Notes: a model not told the origin generated them from the sequence alone. Positions 16,143 to 25,393 are shown, numbered from the stretch's first letter. The stretch: 33,452 bases of DNA from QHBQ01 sp038230695 (GCA_038230695.1 JBBRMT010000020.1:1-33452); one strand, 5' to 3'. Numbers and translations: made by a program.

Positions 16143-16220
16143 GTAAAGATAAGCCTCAGCGGGGAGAGGTATGTTAGGGGAAGAGCTTGCCCAGCTACAA
16201 TGCTCATCGAAACGATAAGG
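16143..16220 (+). repeat. Palindromic GC-rich repeat, degenerate copy D
   Basis: CCTCAGCGGGGAGAGGTATG and, after a gap, AATGCTCATCGAAACGATAA match the order of motifs in the copy at 26475-26552 with many substitutions. Confidence 0.5.
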
Positions 16221-16289
16221 CAAAAGCCCTCGAACATCAGGCTAAACCATTGACAGAATACCGGCCGCTCAAGGTTGACCGGCGCTCTG

Positions 16290-19200
16290 CTATTCGTCAA
16301 GGCTAGCCAGCGCGGCGTGGCTCTCCACCACCCGCCGATCATCGTAGCGGGTGCGTAGCTCCACCGCCGCTTCATAGGAGGCCCGAGCAGTAGCAATATC
16401 GCCAAGCGCCTGCTGCGCCTTGCCGAGTTGGTGGTAAGCACTAGCCATCAGAAGTGGAGCATCCATCTTTTGAGCCAAATCAAGCCCACTTATGGCATAT
16501 TTAAAAGCTACTGTAGGTTGGTTAAGAAGACTGGCTCCTGTTGCTAGCGAGTTCAGCGCTATAACCTTATGCAAATTATCTCCCGCTCTATCAAAGCAAT
16601 CTGCTGCCTGTTCATGATATTTTAGAGCTTGCTGTGCATCGCCCATTGCTAGATAGGTGCCACCAACCGCTAGCAAAATCTCACCTTGCTCAGATAGATC
16701 TTCAATTCCTTCAATGGAATTCAAGGCTTGACCGTGATATTCGAGAGCTTGAACATAGTCACCAGATGCGGTAAAGTCCTCACCCAATAGGCTAAATGCA
16801 GAAGCACATCCCTTCGTGTCCCCACATTCTTCAGCAATTCTGAGGGCTTGAGAATGACACGCCCGTGCCTGTTCTGAATCACCTATATCCAGATAAGTTG
16901 CACCCAGGTCATTTAGTACAGACACTTGCCCAGGCTGGTCACCGAACTGTTCAGCGATAGCCAATGCCTGCTTTTGATATTCTATCGCAGCACGCAACTG
17001 CCCTAGCGCTACGCTCAAGATGCCAAGATTGCTCAACAAGATACCCTGTGTGTAAAGGTCGCGACTCTGCTCACTATACTCAAGCGCCCGCTTATTGTAT
17101 TCCTGCGCCAGACTCATCTTACCCAGTTTCAGATATGCCAGTCCAAGATTGTTCAGGCTACGAGCAGCCAAGACAGTATTCCCATATTGCTCGGCGATCT
17201 TCAGAGCGCGCTCATAGTATGTAACTGCTTTCTGCAAATCCCCACTGATCGCATAGACCACTCCGATATGGTTACAAGCAGTATCCAAATCAGGGTAATA
17301 TGCACCTTCAAGCAGCGGTGTGACTTGTTCGCAGCATTGTAGCGCACGTGCTGTATCACCCAAGTAAACATAGGAGCGTGCCAGGTTACTCAAGATCATA
17401 GCCTGTGCTGGCAAATCAAGAGCAGCAAACGCAGATGGCGTTGCCAGCCGGTCCAGTAGCTCAGTAGTCATAGATAGTTCACCCCAGACCCAGAGACGGC
17501 GATAAAAGTCAATCCCCGTATCGCTGTCAACCATCCGATTGAGCAACTCATAAGCCGCCTGATACTCCCCCGCCATCGCGTAGTGATACTCGGCGTTGAG
17601 CAGGGAATTGAGGTCGGCGATGGCGTGGGGCGGGTCGGGGATGGGCTGGGCGGCGCAATATTCAGCAGCGGCGCGGTGATAACGCTTGCGCCGCTCCAGC
17701 AGCAGGGTGCTGTAGGCTACTTCCTGGGTCAGCACATGGTGGAAGCTGTAGTCGCCATCGCCGTTGGGCAGCAGCAGACCGCGCTCGATTAGCGCCTGCA
17801 AGTTAGCGGAGGGCGTGGCGGTCGGCTCGATGGCGGCGAGTTCCTTGACATTGAAGCGGCGGCCCAGCACGCTGGCAACTCGTAGGGTGCGGCGCGGGCC
17901 AGCGGGCAGCAGGTCAATACGCGCCCCAATAATACCCTGCAAGGTGTTCGGCACTTCGGCGGCGGACGCATCGCCAATGCGCCAACCTTCACCCTGCGCC
18001 ACAATCTGCCCGCGATCCAGCAGGGTACGCACAATCTCCTCGACGAAGAAGGGGTTGCCCTCGGCGCGACGCAGCAGGCGGCTGATATTGTCGGGCAAAC
18101 CCTTTATCTCCAGCACGCGACAGACCAGGGCGGTGACTTCCTCCTCGGTGAGTGGCTGCAATTCGATGCTCTGCGCCCCCGTTCGCGTCGCCAACAACTG
18201 GCGCAGCAGCACGGCGGCCTCGCCCAACGGACGGCTGATCAGGATGAAGAGGATGGGCAGGCCAGCGACAAGAGGGGCTAGCTGGGTCAGCAAATCCAGG
18301 CTGGGCTGATCGGCCCAGTGCAAGTCTTCGAGGGCAATAACCAGGGGTTGCTGCTTGGTAAGTTCGACGAACAGATTGGCGCAGGCGGTGGCTGCTTCGG
18401 CGGTGCGAGTGGCCGCATCGCCTTGCTCGCTAACCAGGCCGAGGATGCGGCCCAACTGGGTAGCGGTAGTCGAATCGGCGCTGAAGCCCAGCTTACCCAG
18501 GCTAGCGTGTAGCTGGCCCAGCGCCTGTTCGCTATCGCCATCCGTGGTGATGTCCAGCAGCTCGCGGATTATATCCTGCCAGGGCTGGTAATCGGGCCGC
18601 ACGCCATAATTGAGGCAACGGCCCTCCGCAGCCATGATCGGGGTAGTGGGGGTGCCGAGCAGCAGCGGGGCGGTGAAGCGCAGCGGTTGAGCGCCAGCTA
18701 GACCCTGGGTTGCTTGCTGCACCTTAGTAAACGCCTCGCTAAGTAGCCTGCTCTTGCCCAGACCTACCTCGCCAAATAGCGCGACAATGCCGCCCCGCCC
18801 ATCAGATACTCGTTCGATAGTATCCACCAGGATGGTAAGCTCGGCGTTGCGCCCTACCAGCGGGCTATACCGTCCAGGAAGGCCACGCCCGCTACCACCC
18901 GCCTGATATACACCCAGCAGCTTATAAACTGGCTGCTCACTACTTCGCCCGCGAATCGGCATCGTTCCCATCGCGGTCCAGTCGAACAGCGGACGAGTAA
19001 GTTGATAGGTAGTCTCGCCCACCAGGATCTCGTTGCGCCCCGCCATGCGTTCCAACTGTGCGGCCAGGGTGGCCGCCTCGCCCAGCACACTGTAGCCTAG
19101 CTCCTGCTTGCCTGCCCCGATTTTGCCCGCGACCACCAGCCCGCTGTTGACGCTGATGTGCAAGGCTAGCGGCGCAGGCAGTTCATCACCATGCGCTGCG

Positions 19201-19574
19201 CTGAAGCTGGCAACTCGCTCCAACATTGCAAGGGCGCAACGTAGCGCCCTCGCCGCATCATCCTCATGGGCGTGAGGTGCGCCAAACAGCACCATCATCG
19301 CGTCACCGAGGTACTTGTCAATCGTGCCGTCAAGGGTTTGCACTTCTTCGCCCAGTTCGGCGAACAGTTCGTTGACCAGGCGGGTAACCTGGTCAAGCTC
19401 AAGCTGCTCGGTAAGGGCGGAAAAGTCGGCGATATCGGCGATCAGCACGCTTACCAACCGCCGTTCATCTTCGGCAGGCGCGATCAGACGGGTGCCACAC
19501 TCGCTACAGAACGTAGCTGTGATCGGATTATCACTCAGGCAATTTTCGCAACGCAACAGTTGACTCTCCCTCAA
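16290..19574 (-). CDS. Zinc ribbon / class III cyclase-like / NTPase / TPR regulator
   Basis: 1094 aa. Domain order: zinc ribbon (C9, C12, C23, C26), cyclase homology domain (about 38-200), STAND/AAA-type NTPase (Walker A GEVGLGKS 268-275; Walker B-like VIALEDLHW near 410), helical region, then about ten TPRs from ~700 (units such as ARSLNNLGLAYLKLGKMSLA). In the cyclase part both metal Asp are present (D47 in ADIADFS, D91 in GDAMMVLF), but the usual GDxVNxAxRLE is GEAATLAAQLE, so the transition-state Asn and Arg are Thr169 and Gln173. Cyclase activity is therefore doubtful. Such proteins are usually cytoplasmic signal integrators. Start: TTG 19574 as listed; the TTG at 19556, seven bases after AGGGAGAG, is an equally good choice. 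Codon use in the TPR half is more AT-rich than in the N-terminal half. Confidence 0.9.
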   Translation of the reverse strand: MRESQLLRCENCLSDNPITATFCSECGTRLIAPAEDERRLVSVLIADIADFSALTEQLELDQVTRLVNELFAELGEEVQTLDGTIDKYLGDAMMVLFGAPHAHEDDAARALRCALAMLERVASFSAAHGDELPAPLALHISVNSGLVVAGKIGAGKQELGYSVLGEAATLAAQLERMAGRNEILVGETTYQLTRPLFDWTAMGTMPIRGRSSEQPVYKLLGVYQAGGSGRGLPGRYSPLVGRNAELTILVDTIERVSDGRGGIVALFGEVGLGKSRLLSEAFTKVQQATQGLAGAQPLRFTAPLLLGTPTTPIMAAEGRCLNYGVRPDYQPWQDIIRELLDITTDGDSEQALGQLHASLGKLGFSADSTTATQLGRILGLVSEQGDAATRTAEAATACANLFVELTKQQPLVIALEDLHWADQPSLDLLTQLAPLVAGLPILFILISRPLGEAAVLLRQLLATRTGAQSIELQPLTEEEVTALVCRVLEIKGLPDNISRLLRRAEGNPFFVEEIVRTLLDRGQIVAQGEGWRIGDASAAEVPNTLQGIIGARIDLLPAGPRRTLRVASVLGRRFNVKELAAIEPTATPSANLQALIERGLLLPNGDGDYSFHHVLTQEVAYSTLLLERRKRYHRAAAEYCAAQPIPDPPHAIADLNSLLNAEYHYAMAGEYQAAYELLNRMVDSDTGIDFYRRLWVWGELSMTTELLDRLATPSAFAALDLPAQAMILSNLARSYVYLGDTARALQCCEQVTPLLEGAYYPDLDTACNHIGVVYAISGDLQKAVTYYERALKIAEQYGNTVLAARSLNNLGLAYLKLGKMSLAQEYNKRALEYSEQSRDLYTQGILLSNLGILSVALGQLRAAIEYQKQALAIAEQFGDQPGQVSVLNDLGATYLDIGDSEQARACHSQALRIAEECGDTKGCASAFSLLGEDFTASGDYVQALEYHGQALNSIEGIEDLSEQGEILLAVGGTYLAMGDAQQALKYHEQAADCFDRAGDNLHKVIALNSLATGASLLNQPTVAFKYAISGLDLAQKMDAPLLMASAYHQLGKAQQALGDIATARASYEAAVELRTRYDDRRVVESHAALASLDE

Positions 19575-19708
19575 CCACTCCCACTTCAGTTTATCACAAA
19601 CTCAGATCGTTGTCCAGCAAAACTGAACCATAATTCATATGGGCCAACCGCCATTGGCCGGTTCTGCTATTGGTGTAAGCGTGTATGTCTACATCTAGCC
19701 AACCTACC

Positions 19709-19737
19709 TTGACTTTGCGGCGCAAAAGCCATAATAT
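19709..19737 (+). promoter_or_regulatory. Promoter of the small HTH gene
   Basis: TTGACT (19709-19714), a 17-bp spacer and TAATAT (19732-19737), about 70 bp before the ATG at 19815. Confidence 0.7.
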
Positions 19738-19814
19738 TAAGCACACCGCAACAACGCATACCCAAGCAGCGAAAGCAGGAATTATGCCGCTGATGGGCGG
19801 AAAGGGAACTGGTT

Positions 19815-20126
19815 ATGAGCGTAGTCAAGGTCGGGGTAATCCGCTATCGGGTTGATCAGGAACGGGGCGAGGCGCTGGCCGTGCGCGACCCTCTGGCGAT
19901 CAGCAACTCCTCGGAGCGCTTCAAGGTGGTGGAGGAGACGCTGGCCGCCTACCGCGACGAGCAGGATATAGACCTCGACAAAGTCTACCTCAGCGCCAGC
20001 CAGGCGGCGCGGATGCTCGGCTACAAGTCGCGCGAGATTCACCTGCTGCTGCGCCAGCACAAGCTGGTCGGCTACAAAGAGAAGAACAGCAAAGAGTGGC
20101 GCGTACCGCTCGGCGCGTGTTTGTAG
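19815..20126 (+). CDS. Small excisionase/MerR-type HTH protein
   Basis: 103 aa. The C-terminal half (about 58-101) has the excisionase-family winged-HTH pattern: YLSASQAARMLGY (helix-turn), a recognition helix REIHLLLRQHKL, then a wing VGYKEKNSKEWRVPL. The N-terminal half (VKVGVIRYRVDQ...) is a short alpha/beta region I do not recognise. The ATG has AAAGGG upstream. It is divergent from the large regulator gene, with 240 bp between them, and could regulate it or itself; no recombinase or phage gene is nearby, so an excisionase role is unlikely. Confidence 0.8.
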   Translation: MSVVKVGVIRYRVDQERGEALAVRDPLAISNSSERFKVVEETLAAYRDEQDIDLDKVYLSASQAARMLGYKSREIHLLLRQHKLVGYKEKNSKEWRVPLGACL

Positions 20127-20127
20127 C

Positions 20128-20155
20128 CAGTGCTGAGTGCTGAGTGCTGAGAAAG
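20128..20155 (-). repeat. Heptamer array 6
   Basis: CAGTGCT, two GAGTGCT and GAGAAAG in 7-bp phase directly after the HTH gene stop. The CT phase is on the minus strand. Confidence 0.8.
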
Positions 20156-20230
20156 TGCCTGAGAAGCTATTCCCTTGTGCGTAGAGGCGAAGCGTTGTTT
20201 GCCCTTATCAGACATTCTCCGAGTATCTTA

Positions 20231-20258
20231 ATCTTCATTCTACATACTACATTCTACA
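20231..20258 (+). repeat. Heptamer array 7
   Basis: TTCTACA, TACTACA, TTCTACA in 7-bp phase, ending just before the AGGAGG of the aminotransferase gene. Confidence 0.75.
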
Positions 20259-20272
20259 AATAGGAGGCACCA

Positions 20273-21448
20273 ATGGCTGTTGCCACCCGCCGTGAGTATC
20301 TATCTGAGAAGGTGCGGAGCGTGCCGCCCAGCGGCATCCGTCGCTTCTTCGACATTGCTGCTACGATGCGCGATGTCATTACCCTGGGTATCGGCGAACC
20401 CGATTTCGTCACCCCATCCAACATCCTGCAAGCGGGCATCCGCTCTCTGCAAGAAGGCAAGACCGCCTATACCTCGAATAGCGGCCTGATCGAGTTGCGT
20501 GAGTTGCTGGTCGCCCAGTTGCGTAAGCTCTACAGCGTGGAGTATGACCCCGACGAAATATTGATTACTGTGGGGGTAAGCGAGGCGCTACAGGTGGCGA
20601 TGATCGCCACAATTGACCCTGGCGACGAGGTGATTATCCCCGAACCCTGCTTTGTGGCCTACGCGCCGTCAGTGGTGTTCGCCGGTGGCACGCCGGTCAG
20701 TGTCGCCACCCATGTGGAGAATAACTTCGAGGTGACAGCGGCGGAGATCGAAGCTGCGATCACCTCGCGCACCAAGGGCATCCTGCTGGGCTACCCTAAC
20801 AACCCCACCGGCGCGGTGATGAGCCGTGAGGGATTGGCCGAGATCGGCAAGCTAGCCGAAGGCCACGATTTGCTTATCTACTCCGACGAGATCTACGATC
20901 GGCTCGTTTACGGCGTGGAGCACACCTGCGTGGCCGCATTGCCGGGGCTGAAGCAGCGCACCGTGCTGCTGGGCGGCTTCAGCAAGAGCTACGCGATGAC
21001 CGGCTGGCGCATCGGCTATGCGGCAGCCCCCGCCGAGATCCTGGCGGCGATGCGTAAGGTCCACCAGTATGCGATTATGAGCGCACCCACCCCCGCGCAG
21101 TGGGCGGCGGTCGAGGCGCTAGCCAACCCGGAGAGCGAAAAGGCGTTGCAAATGATGCTGGCGGAGTACGACAAACGCCGCCGCTTCATCGTGGATGGCT
21201 TCAACCGCATTGGTCTGGCTTGCTTCGAGCCGCGTGGCGCGTTCTACGCCTTCCCCAGCATCAAGGCCACCGGCCTGAGCGATGCCGAGTTCAGCGAACG
21301 GCTAATAATGGAGGAAAAGGTGGCGATGGTGCCAGGCAGCGCCTTCGGGCCGAGCGGCAGCGGCTACGTGCGGGCCGCTTACGCCGCAAGTATGGAGAAC
21401 ATTGCCGAGGCGCTGCGACGGGTGGAACGGTTCATCGGCAGGCTGTAG
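20273..21448 (+). CDS. Class I/II PLP-dependent aminotransferase
   Basis: 391 aa, fold type I. The PLP-binding features are YPNNPTG (174-180), SDEIYDRLVY (204-213), and the Schiff-base lysine K238 in GGFSKSYAMTGWRIGY, with the C-terminal carboxylate-binding Arg in GYVRAAYA near 365. It belongs to the aspartate/aromatic aminotransferase group (AspC-like subfamily I-gamma / PatA-like); the substrate cannot be fixed from sequence. In several bacteria this gene pairs with an Lrp-type regulator; here a small HTH gene of a different type precedes it. The ATG at 20273 has AGGAGG five bases upstream, the strongest ribosome-binding site in the window. Confidence 0.93.
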   Translation: MAVATRREYLSEKVRSVPPSGIRRFFDIAATMRDVITLGIGEPDFVTPSNILQAGIRSLQEGKTAYTSNSGLIELRELLVAQLRKLYSVEYDPDEILITVGVSEALQVAMIATIDPGDEVIIPEPCFVAYAPSVVFAGGTPVSVATHVENNFEVTAAEIEAAITSRTKGILLGYPNNPTGAVMSREGLAEIGKLAEGHDLLIYSDEIYDRLVYGVEHTCVAALPGLKQRTVLLGGFSKSYAMTGWRIGYAAAPAEILAAMRKVHQYAIMSAPTPAQWAAVEALANPESEKALQMMLAEYDKRRRFIVDGFNRIGLACFEPRGAFYAFPSIKATGLSDAEFSERLIMEEKVAMVPGSAFGPSGSGYVRAAYAASMENIAEALRRVERFIGRL

Positions 21449-21470
21449 ATAGGTTAAAGTAACTTTCTGG

Positions 21471-21533
21471 TGCTGCGGTTTTAGCAATGCGAGGCATAGA
21501 TATATACCTCACAATTTTGCTTTAGCCGCAGCA
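21471..21533. other. 63-bp hairpin overlapping the SLH gene promoter
   Basis: Arms TGCTGCGGTTTTAGCAA (21471-21487) and TTGCTTTAGCCGCAGCA (21517-21533) are complementary with two mismatches. A further partial stem (GAGG...CCTC) lies inside. The right arm contains the -35 box. It has no T run and may be a regulator site or the end of the aminotransferase transcript. Confidence 0.6.
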
Positions 21534-21545
21534 TTGTGCTATAAT
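21517..21545 (+). promoter_or_regulatory. Promoter of the SLH surface-protein gene
   Basis: TTGCTT (21517-21522), a 17-bp spacer and TATAAT (21540-21545) with an upstream TGC. The leader is about 95 nt with GGAAGGAAG before the ATG at 21647. Confidence 0.85.
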
Positions 21546-21646
21546 CCCAGCTATCCCCATCGTACCCCCGCGCACGATGATAGACCCCCATCAACCGTTC
21601 GGCAAGTGGCCCCTTCGTTCAGCTAAACAGTAAGGAAGGAAGATAG

Positions 21647-24600
21647 ATGAGTAAGGTAAGCAGTCGCTCCGCCCGCTGGCTAGTAGTCGCCGTAATCGGT
21701 ATATTGCTGGTAATCGGCGGTTTCAGTTTCTACAGCAGCATTACCACCCCCCCGCGTGGCCTCACCAGTAAAGACAAGCCCCTGTCATTGGTCGGCATCT
21801 CTAAGCCGTTGGATTCCGTTCAGCCGGGCGAGAATCCTGGCAGCGAAAGCAAAAACCTGCTTGCTGCTGAGGATTACTGGAATACCCGCCTGACCTACCC
21901 GACTGGGCAGTTCACCCATGCCTGGGTAGCGCAGGCCGCTGTGCAGGATAGCCAGATCGCCTCTGCTGTCCCCGCTGGTCGCGTAACCTACAACCATGAC
22001 AACAGCAACTCGCCGCTCAGCCTCGACCCCAACGCTGTCCCTGCGCTCGGCCCAGCGCCGGAGCAGACCGATGGTTGCCAGAGTTGCTACAACTACGGCC
22101 ACGTTTCGGGTCGCGTCAATGATGTTACCATTGACCCAACCACACCCAATGTTGCCTACCTTGCCTCGGTCGGCGGCGGTATCTGGAAGACGACCAATTG
22201 CTGCACCACCAGCACCACCTGGGTACCAGTCACCGACAGCCCACTGCTGAGTAGCTCCGGGGTGGATGCCGTGACAATTGTCCCCAGCAACCACAACAAC
22301 GTCTACGCTGGCACTGGCGACTTGAACTATGGCTCATTTGCCATGGGCAGCAGCGGCCTGCTCAAGAGTACCGATCAGGGCGCAACCTGGAGCCTCGTCG
22401 GCGCTAGCGTCTTTACTCCACCCTATCCCCAGCCGGTCGGCCAGTTCCCCCAGTATCAGGCGATCGGCAAGGTGAAGGTTGACCCGCGCAACAGCAACAA
22501 CCTTATCGCTGGCACCAAGACTGGCGTGTACTTCTCCTACGATCAGGGCGCTACCTGGAGTAGCCCCTGCCTGCCCGATGCCTTCCCCACTCAGCGCCAA
22601 GATATTACTGGCCTGATCGTTCACGATAATGGCAGCAGCACCGACCTCTACGCCGCTGTCGGCACTCGCGGATTTAGCACCACTGTGCAATACGACCTGG
22701 CCGAGAATGGCGCGAACGGCATCTACAAGACCACTGTCCCCGTCAGCGGCTGCCCCGCCTCCTGGACGTTGTCCACCACCTCCGGCAACGGCTGGCCCGC
22801 TGGCACCGGCAGCGGCACCCCCGGCCACCTGGGCGGTGATACCCTGGGCCGCATTGACATTGCCATTGCCCCCAGCAATGCCAACTACATCTACGCTCAG
22901 GTGGGAAGCATTTCCACTCACGGGCAGCTTGGTCTCTGGCGCACCACCGACGGCGGCACGACTTGGCAGGAGCGTTCCACCGCCTCTGCTCTGGGTGGTT
23001 GTGGTGGCGATTACCCTCAGAACTGGTACGATCAGGGCGTTGCGGTTGACCCCAACAACCCCAATACGCTGCTGATGGATACCTACGATATCTGGAAGTC
23101 CACCGATGGCGGCACCACCCTGACCGATGAGACTTGCGGCTATGGCGGCGGCACCACCCAGCACGTTGACGAGCACGCCCTGTTCTACGTCCCCGGCTCA
23201 TCTACTACCCTGCTAGCGGGCAGCGATGGCGGCATCTACGTTAGCAGCGACAGTGGCGTGAGTTACAATCAACTTAACGACACCCTGAACACCATCGAGT
23301 TCTACTCTGGCGACATCACCGGCCACTTCGCCACATCGGCAAACCCCGGAGCCAACGCCGGCGCTCAGGATAACGGCTCGTCGGTCTACCAGTGGTCGGG
23401 CAACCCCGGCCCTGCGCTGTGGCAGCTTGAGGTCGGCGGCGACGGCTTCTACGCCCGCATCGAACCCACGCTCGGCCAACGCTGGTACCAGGAAAACAAC
23501 AGCAGCCACATCAATCTGTCGCAGAGCGGGCCGACTGGCACCTACGTTGACATTAGCGGTGGTTGGACCAGCGACACGCGCAGCTTTACTACGCCTTTCG
23601 AGATCTTCAAGAACGGCTGCCCAGTCACCTGTGACCACCTGATTGTAGGCTCCAACCGCGTGTGGGAGACGATTACCGGCGGCGTGGCTGGCTCAAGTTC
23701 GTGGTATATTAACAGCCCCAACCTGACCAAGCAGACGCTTGCCGATCGCTCGTTCATCAATCAGCTTAGTTACGCCGTCACCATCTCCACCACTGCCATC
23801 GTCGGCACCAACGACGGCAACGTGCAATACGGCTTCAACCTCGGCCAGGGAACCGCCAACACCGCTACCTGGGTTGACGTTACCGGCGGCAACACGGTGC
23901 TGCCCAACCGCCCCATCCTCGATGTGGCTACCAGTGCCTCTAATCCCCTAGTCGGTTTCGCCGCTATCGGCGGCTTCGATGAGAACACTCCTTCCACCCC
24001 CGGCCATGTCTATCAGGTAACTTGCACCACCAACTGCGCCTCCTTCACCTGGGTGAACAAGAGCGGCAACCTGCCCAACATCCCGGTGGACTCGATTATT
24101 GCCAACCCCAACTATCCGCAGCAGGTGTTTGCGGGAAGCGACTGGGGTCTGTACTACACCAACGACATCACCGCTGCCTCGCCAATCTGGTATCGCTTTA
24201 ATGCTGGCCTGCCCAACGTGATGATCTGGGATATGCAAATAGATCAGGGCGCGACCACGCTGGCGCTGTTTACCCGCAGTCGCGGCGCATACGCCTGGCC
24301 GCTACCCAGCGGGGCTATCGCTACTCCCACGCCTGGCGCTGCGACCAACACCCCTGTACCCAGCGCGACTGCCACCCCCACCTCGATCCTGCCGACCCTC
24401 ACTATCACTCCGATCCTGACCCTGACCCCGGCTGTGACCGATACGCCCGTGCTTACCGTAACTGGCACACCCGCAATTACTCCCACCGAAACCACTACCC
24501 CGGCTGCCACCCCAACCGATTGCCCCAATCCGTTCACCGACATCAATGGTAACATCTTCTACACCGCCATCCATCGGCTCAACTGCGAGGGCGTGGTCAA

Positions 24601-25099
24601 CGGCATTGACCCCACCCATTACGGCCCGGCAGGCACCTCCACCCGTGGGCAGTTCGCCAAAGTGGTGGTCCTCGGCCTCGGCGTACCATATAGCACTCCC
24701 AGCGGCCAGCAGACCTTCACTGACGTGCCGCCCACCTACTTCGCCTATCTGTACATCGAGAGCGGCTACCACGCTGGCATCCTTAGCGGCTTCGATGCGG
24801 CCAGTTGCACCGCTGCGGGCAAGCTCTATCCTTGTTACCTGCCCAACAACCCCATCACTCGGGGGCAGCTTACCAAGCTGGTCGTCAACGCCGCTCACTA
24901 TCCGTTCTATACCCCGACTAATGGGCAGGACTTCACCGATGTGCCGCCCAGCAACGTCTTCTACGTGAGCATCGAGACCGCCTATCACAAGGGCATCGTT
25001 CATGGCTACCCCGGCAACCTCTACCTGCCCAATGCCAACATCCGCCGCGACGAGATGGCCCAGATCGTCTACACCGCGCAGATCACACCGTTAGCGTAA
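21647..25099 (+). CDS. Surface-anchored Asp-box propeller protein with three SLH domains
   Basis: 1150 aa. An N-terminal signal anchor (RWLVVAVIGILLVIGGFSFY, about 10-30) is followed by a large sialidase/VPS10-like propeller region (about 120-880) with Asp-box repeats: LKSTDQGATW ~238, YFSYDQGATW ~297, LWRTTDGGTTW ~431, IWKSTDGGTTL ~482 and VSSDSGVSY ~530. A Pro/Thr-rich linker spans about 888-958. Three S-layer-homology domains fill the C-terminus, each with an FTD(I/V) start and a TRGQ/RRDE-type motif (ITRGQLTKLVV, IRRDEMAQIVY). SLH domains bind pyruvylated cell-wall polymers, so the propeller is displayed at the surface. Asp-box propellers are found in glycosidases, proteases and binding proteins; no catalytic set of sialidase residues could be assigned. 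Cysteines are clustered (CQSC, NCCTTS), unusual for a surface protein. Confidence 0.92.
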   Translation: MSKVSSRSARWLVVAVIGILLVIGGFSFYSSITTPPRGLTSKDKPLSLVGISKPLDSVQPGENPGSESKNLLAAEDYWNTRLTYPTGQFTHAWVAQAAVQDSQIASAVPAGRVTYNHDNSNSPLSLDPNAVPALGPAPEQTDGCQSCYNYGHVSGRVNDVTIDPTTPNVAYLASVGGGIWKTTNCCTTSTTWVPVTDSPLLSSSGVDAVTIVPSNHNNVYAGTGDLNYGSFAMGSSGLLKSTDQGATWSLVGASVFTPPYPQPVGQFPQYQAIGKVKVDPRNSNNLIAGTKTGVYFSYDQGATWSSPCLPDAFPTQRQDITGLIVHDNGSSTDLYAAVGTRGFSTTVQYDLAENGANGIYKTTVPVSGCPASWTLSTTSGNGWPAGTGSGTPGHLGGDTLGRIDIAIAPSNANYIYAQVGSISTHGQLGLWRTTDGGTTWQERSTASALGGCGGDYPQNWYDQGVAVDPNNPNTLLMDTYDIWKSTDGGTTLTDETCGYGGGTTQHVDEHALFYVPGSSTTLLAGSDGGIYVSSDSGVSYNQLNDTLNTIEFYSGDITGHFATSANPGANAGAQDNGSSVYQWSGNPGPALWQLEVGGDGFYARIEPTLGQRWYQENNSSHINLSQSGPTGTYVDISGGWTSDTRSFTTPFEIFKNGCPVTCDHLIVGSNRVWETITGGVAGSSSWYINSPNLTKQTLADRSFINQLSYAVTISTTAIVGTNDGNVQYGFNLGQGTANTATWVDVTGGNTVLPNRPILDVATSASNPLVGFAAIGGFDENTPSTPGHVYQVTCTTNCASFTWVNKSGNLPNIPVDSIIANPNYPQQVFAGSDWGLYYTNDITAASPIWYRFNAGLPNVMIWDMQIDQGATTLALFTRSRGAYAWPLPSGAIATPTPGAATNTPVPSATATPTSILPTLTITPILTLTPAVTDTPVLTVTGTPAITPTETTTPAATPTDCPNPFTDINGNIFYTAIHRLNCEGVVNGIDPTHYGPAGTSTRGQFAKVVVLGLGVPYSTPSGQQTFTDVPPTYFAYLYIESGYHAGILSGFDAASCTAAGKLYPCYLPNNPITRGQLTKLVVNAAHYPFYTPTNGQDFTDVPPSNVFYVSIETAYHKGIVHGYPGNLYLPNANIRRDEMAQIVYTAQITPLA

Positions 25100-25100
25100 T

Positions 25101-25130
25101 GCTGAGTGCTGAGGTTTGAGTGCTGAGTAG
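25101..25130 (-). repeat. Heptamer array 8
   Basis: GCTGAGT, GCTGAGG, TTTGAGT, GCTGAGT units start one base after the SLH gene stop codon. Confidence 0.8.
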
Positions 25131-25140
25131 ATTAATATCC

Positions 25141-25177
25141 TCGCCCTGTAGCCGCAAGCGACGGGGCGATGATTTTT
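25141..25177 (+). terminator. Terminator of the SLH gene
   Basis: A 9-bp stem TCGCCCTGT / ACGGGGCGA with an 11-nt loop, followed by TGATTTTT. Confidence 0.8.
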
Positions 25178-25186
25178 GTATCCAAC

Positions 25187-25215
25187 TTGCGTTTGTAGCC
25201 GCCGGGATGTATAAT
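25187..25215 (+). promoter_or_regulatory. Promoter of the thiamine operon
   Basis: TTGCGT (25187-25192), a 17-bp spacer and TATAAT (25210-25215), about 50 bp before the TPP aptamer. Confidence 0.85.
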
Positions 25216-25265
25216 ACAAGGTACGGAGCAGGTGCGCCTGTTCCAAGCGTGTATACAACTCAATA

Positions 25266-25365
25266 AGAGCTGGGGGGGCCTGGTGAGCCAGGCTGAGAGC
25301 GCGACCCGACCAATGTCGCCCACCCCTCGAACCTGACCTGGGTAATGCCAGCGTAGGGAAGCCAG
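25266..25365 (+). ncRNA. TPP riboswitch (THI box)
   Basis: The conserved core elements appear in order: GGGGGGGCC, a P3 hairpin CCTGGTGAGCCAGG, CTGAGAG, ACCCC, then GAACCTGACCTGGGTAATGC and CAGCGTAGGGAAGC. These are the diagnostic pyrimidine- and pyrophosphate-sensing parts of the thiamine pyrophosphate aptamer. It is followed by a 7-bp hairpin (GCTAGCG/CGCTAGC, 25368-25386) and then a terminator, so TPP should stop transcription. It controls thiN and, probably, ykoEDC. Confidence 0.95.
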
Positions 25366-25393
25366 ATGCTAGCGCCATCCGCTAGCGTTCCGA

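Larger units (their letters stand above)
15776..16289. other. 514-bp gene-free, repeat-filled gap
   Basis: No credible gene. It holds a degenerate REP copy (15788-15850), a long inverted-repeat element (15861-16102) and another degenerate REP copy (16143-16220). Short ORFs here follow no codon pattern and are read from the repeats. Confidence 0.75.

Noticed and set aside
15846..16146. Short plus-strand ORFs in the gap after the propeller gene
   Set aside because: They lie entirely in repeat elements and lack ribosome-binding sites.
19815..20126. Excisionase of an integrated element
   Set aside because: The HTH pattern fits, but no integrase, attachment site or phage gene is present, and the tRNA in the window is intact and far away.
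14461..21614. Shared GTGGCCCC in the leaders of the propeller gene and the SLH gene (near 14467 and 21607)
   Set aside because: The match is only about 8 bp in GC-rich DNA and the surrounding sequence differs, so chance is the simplest explanation.
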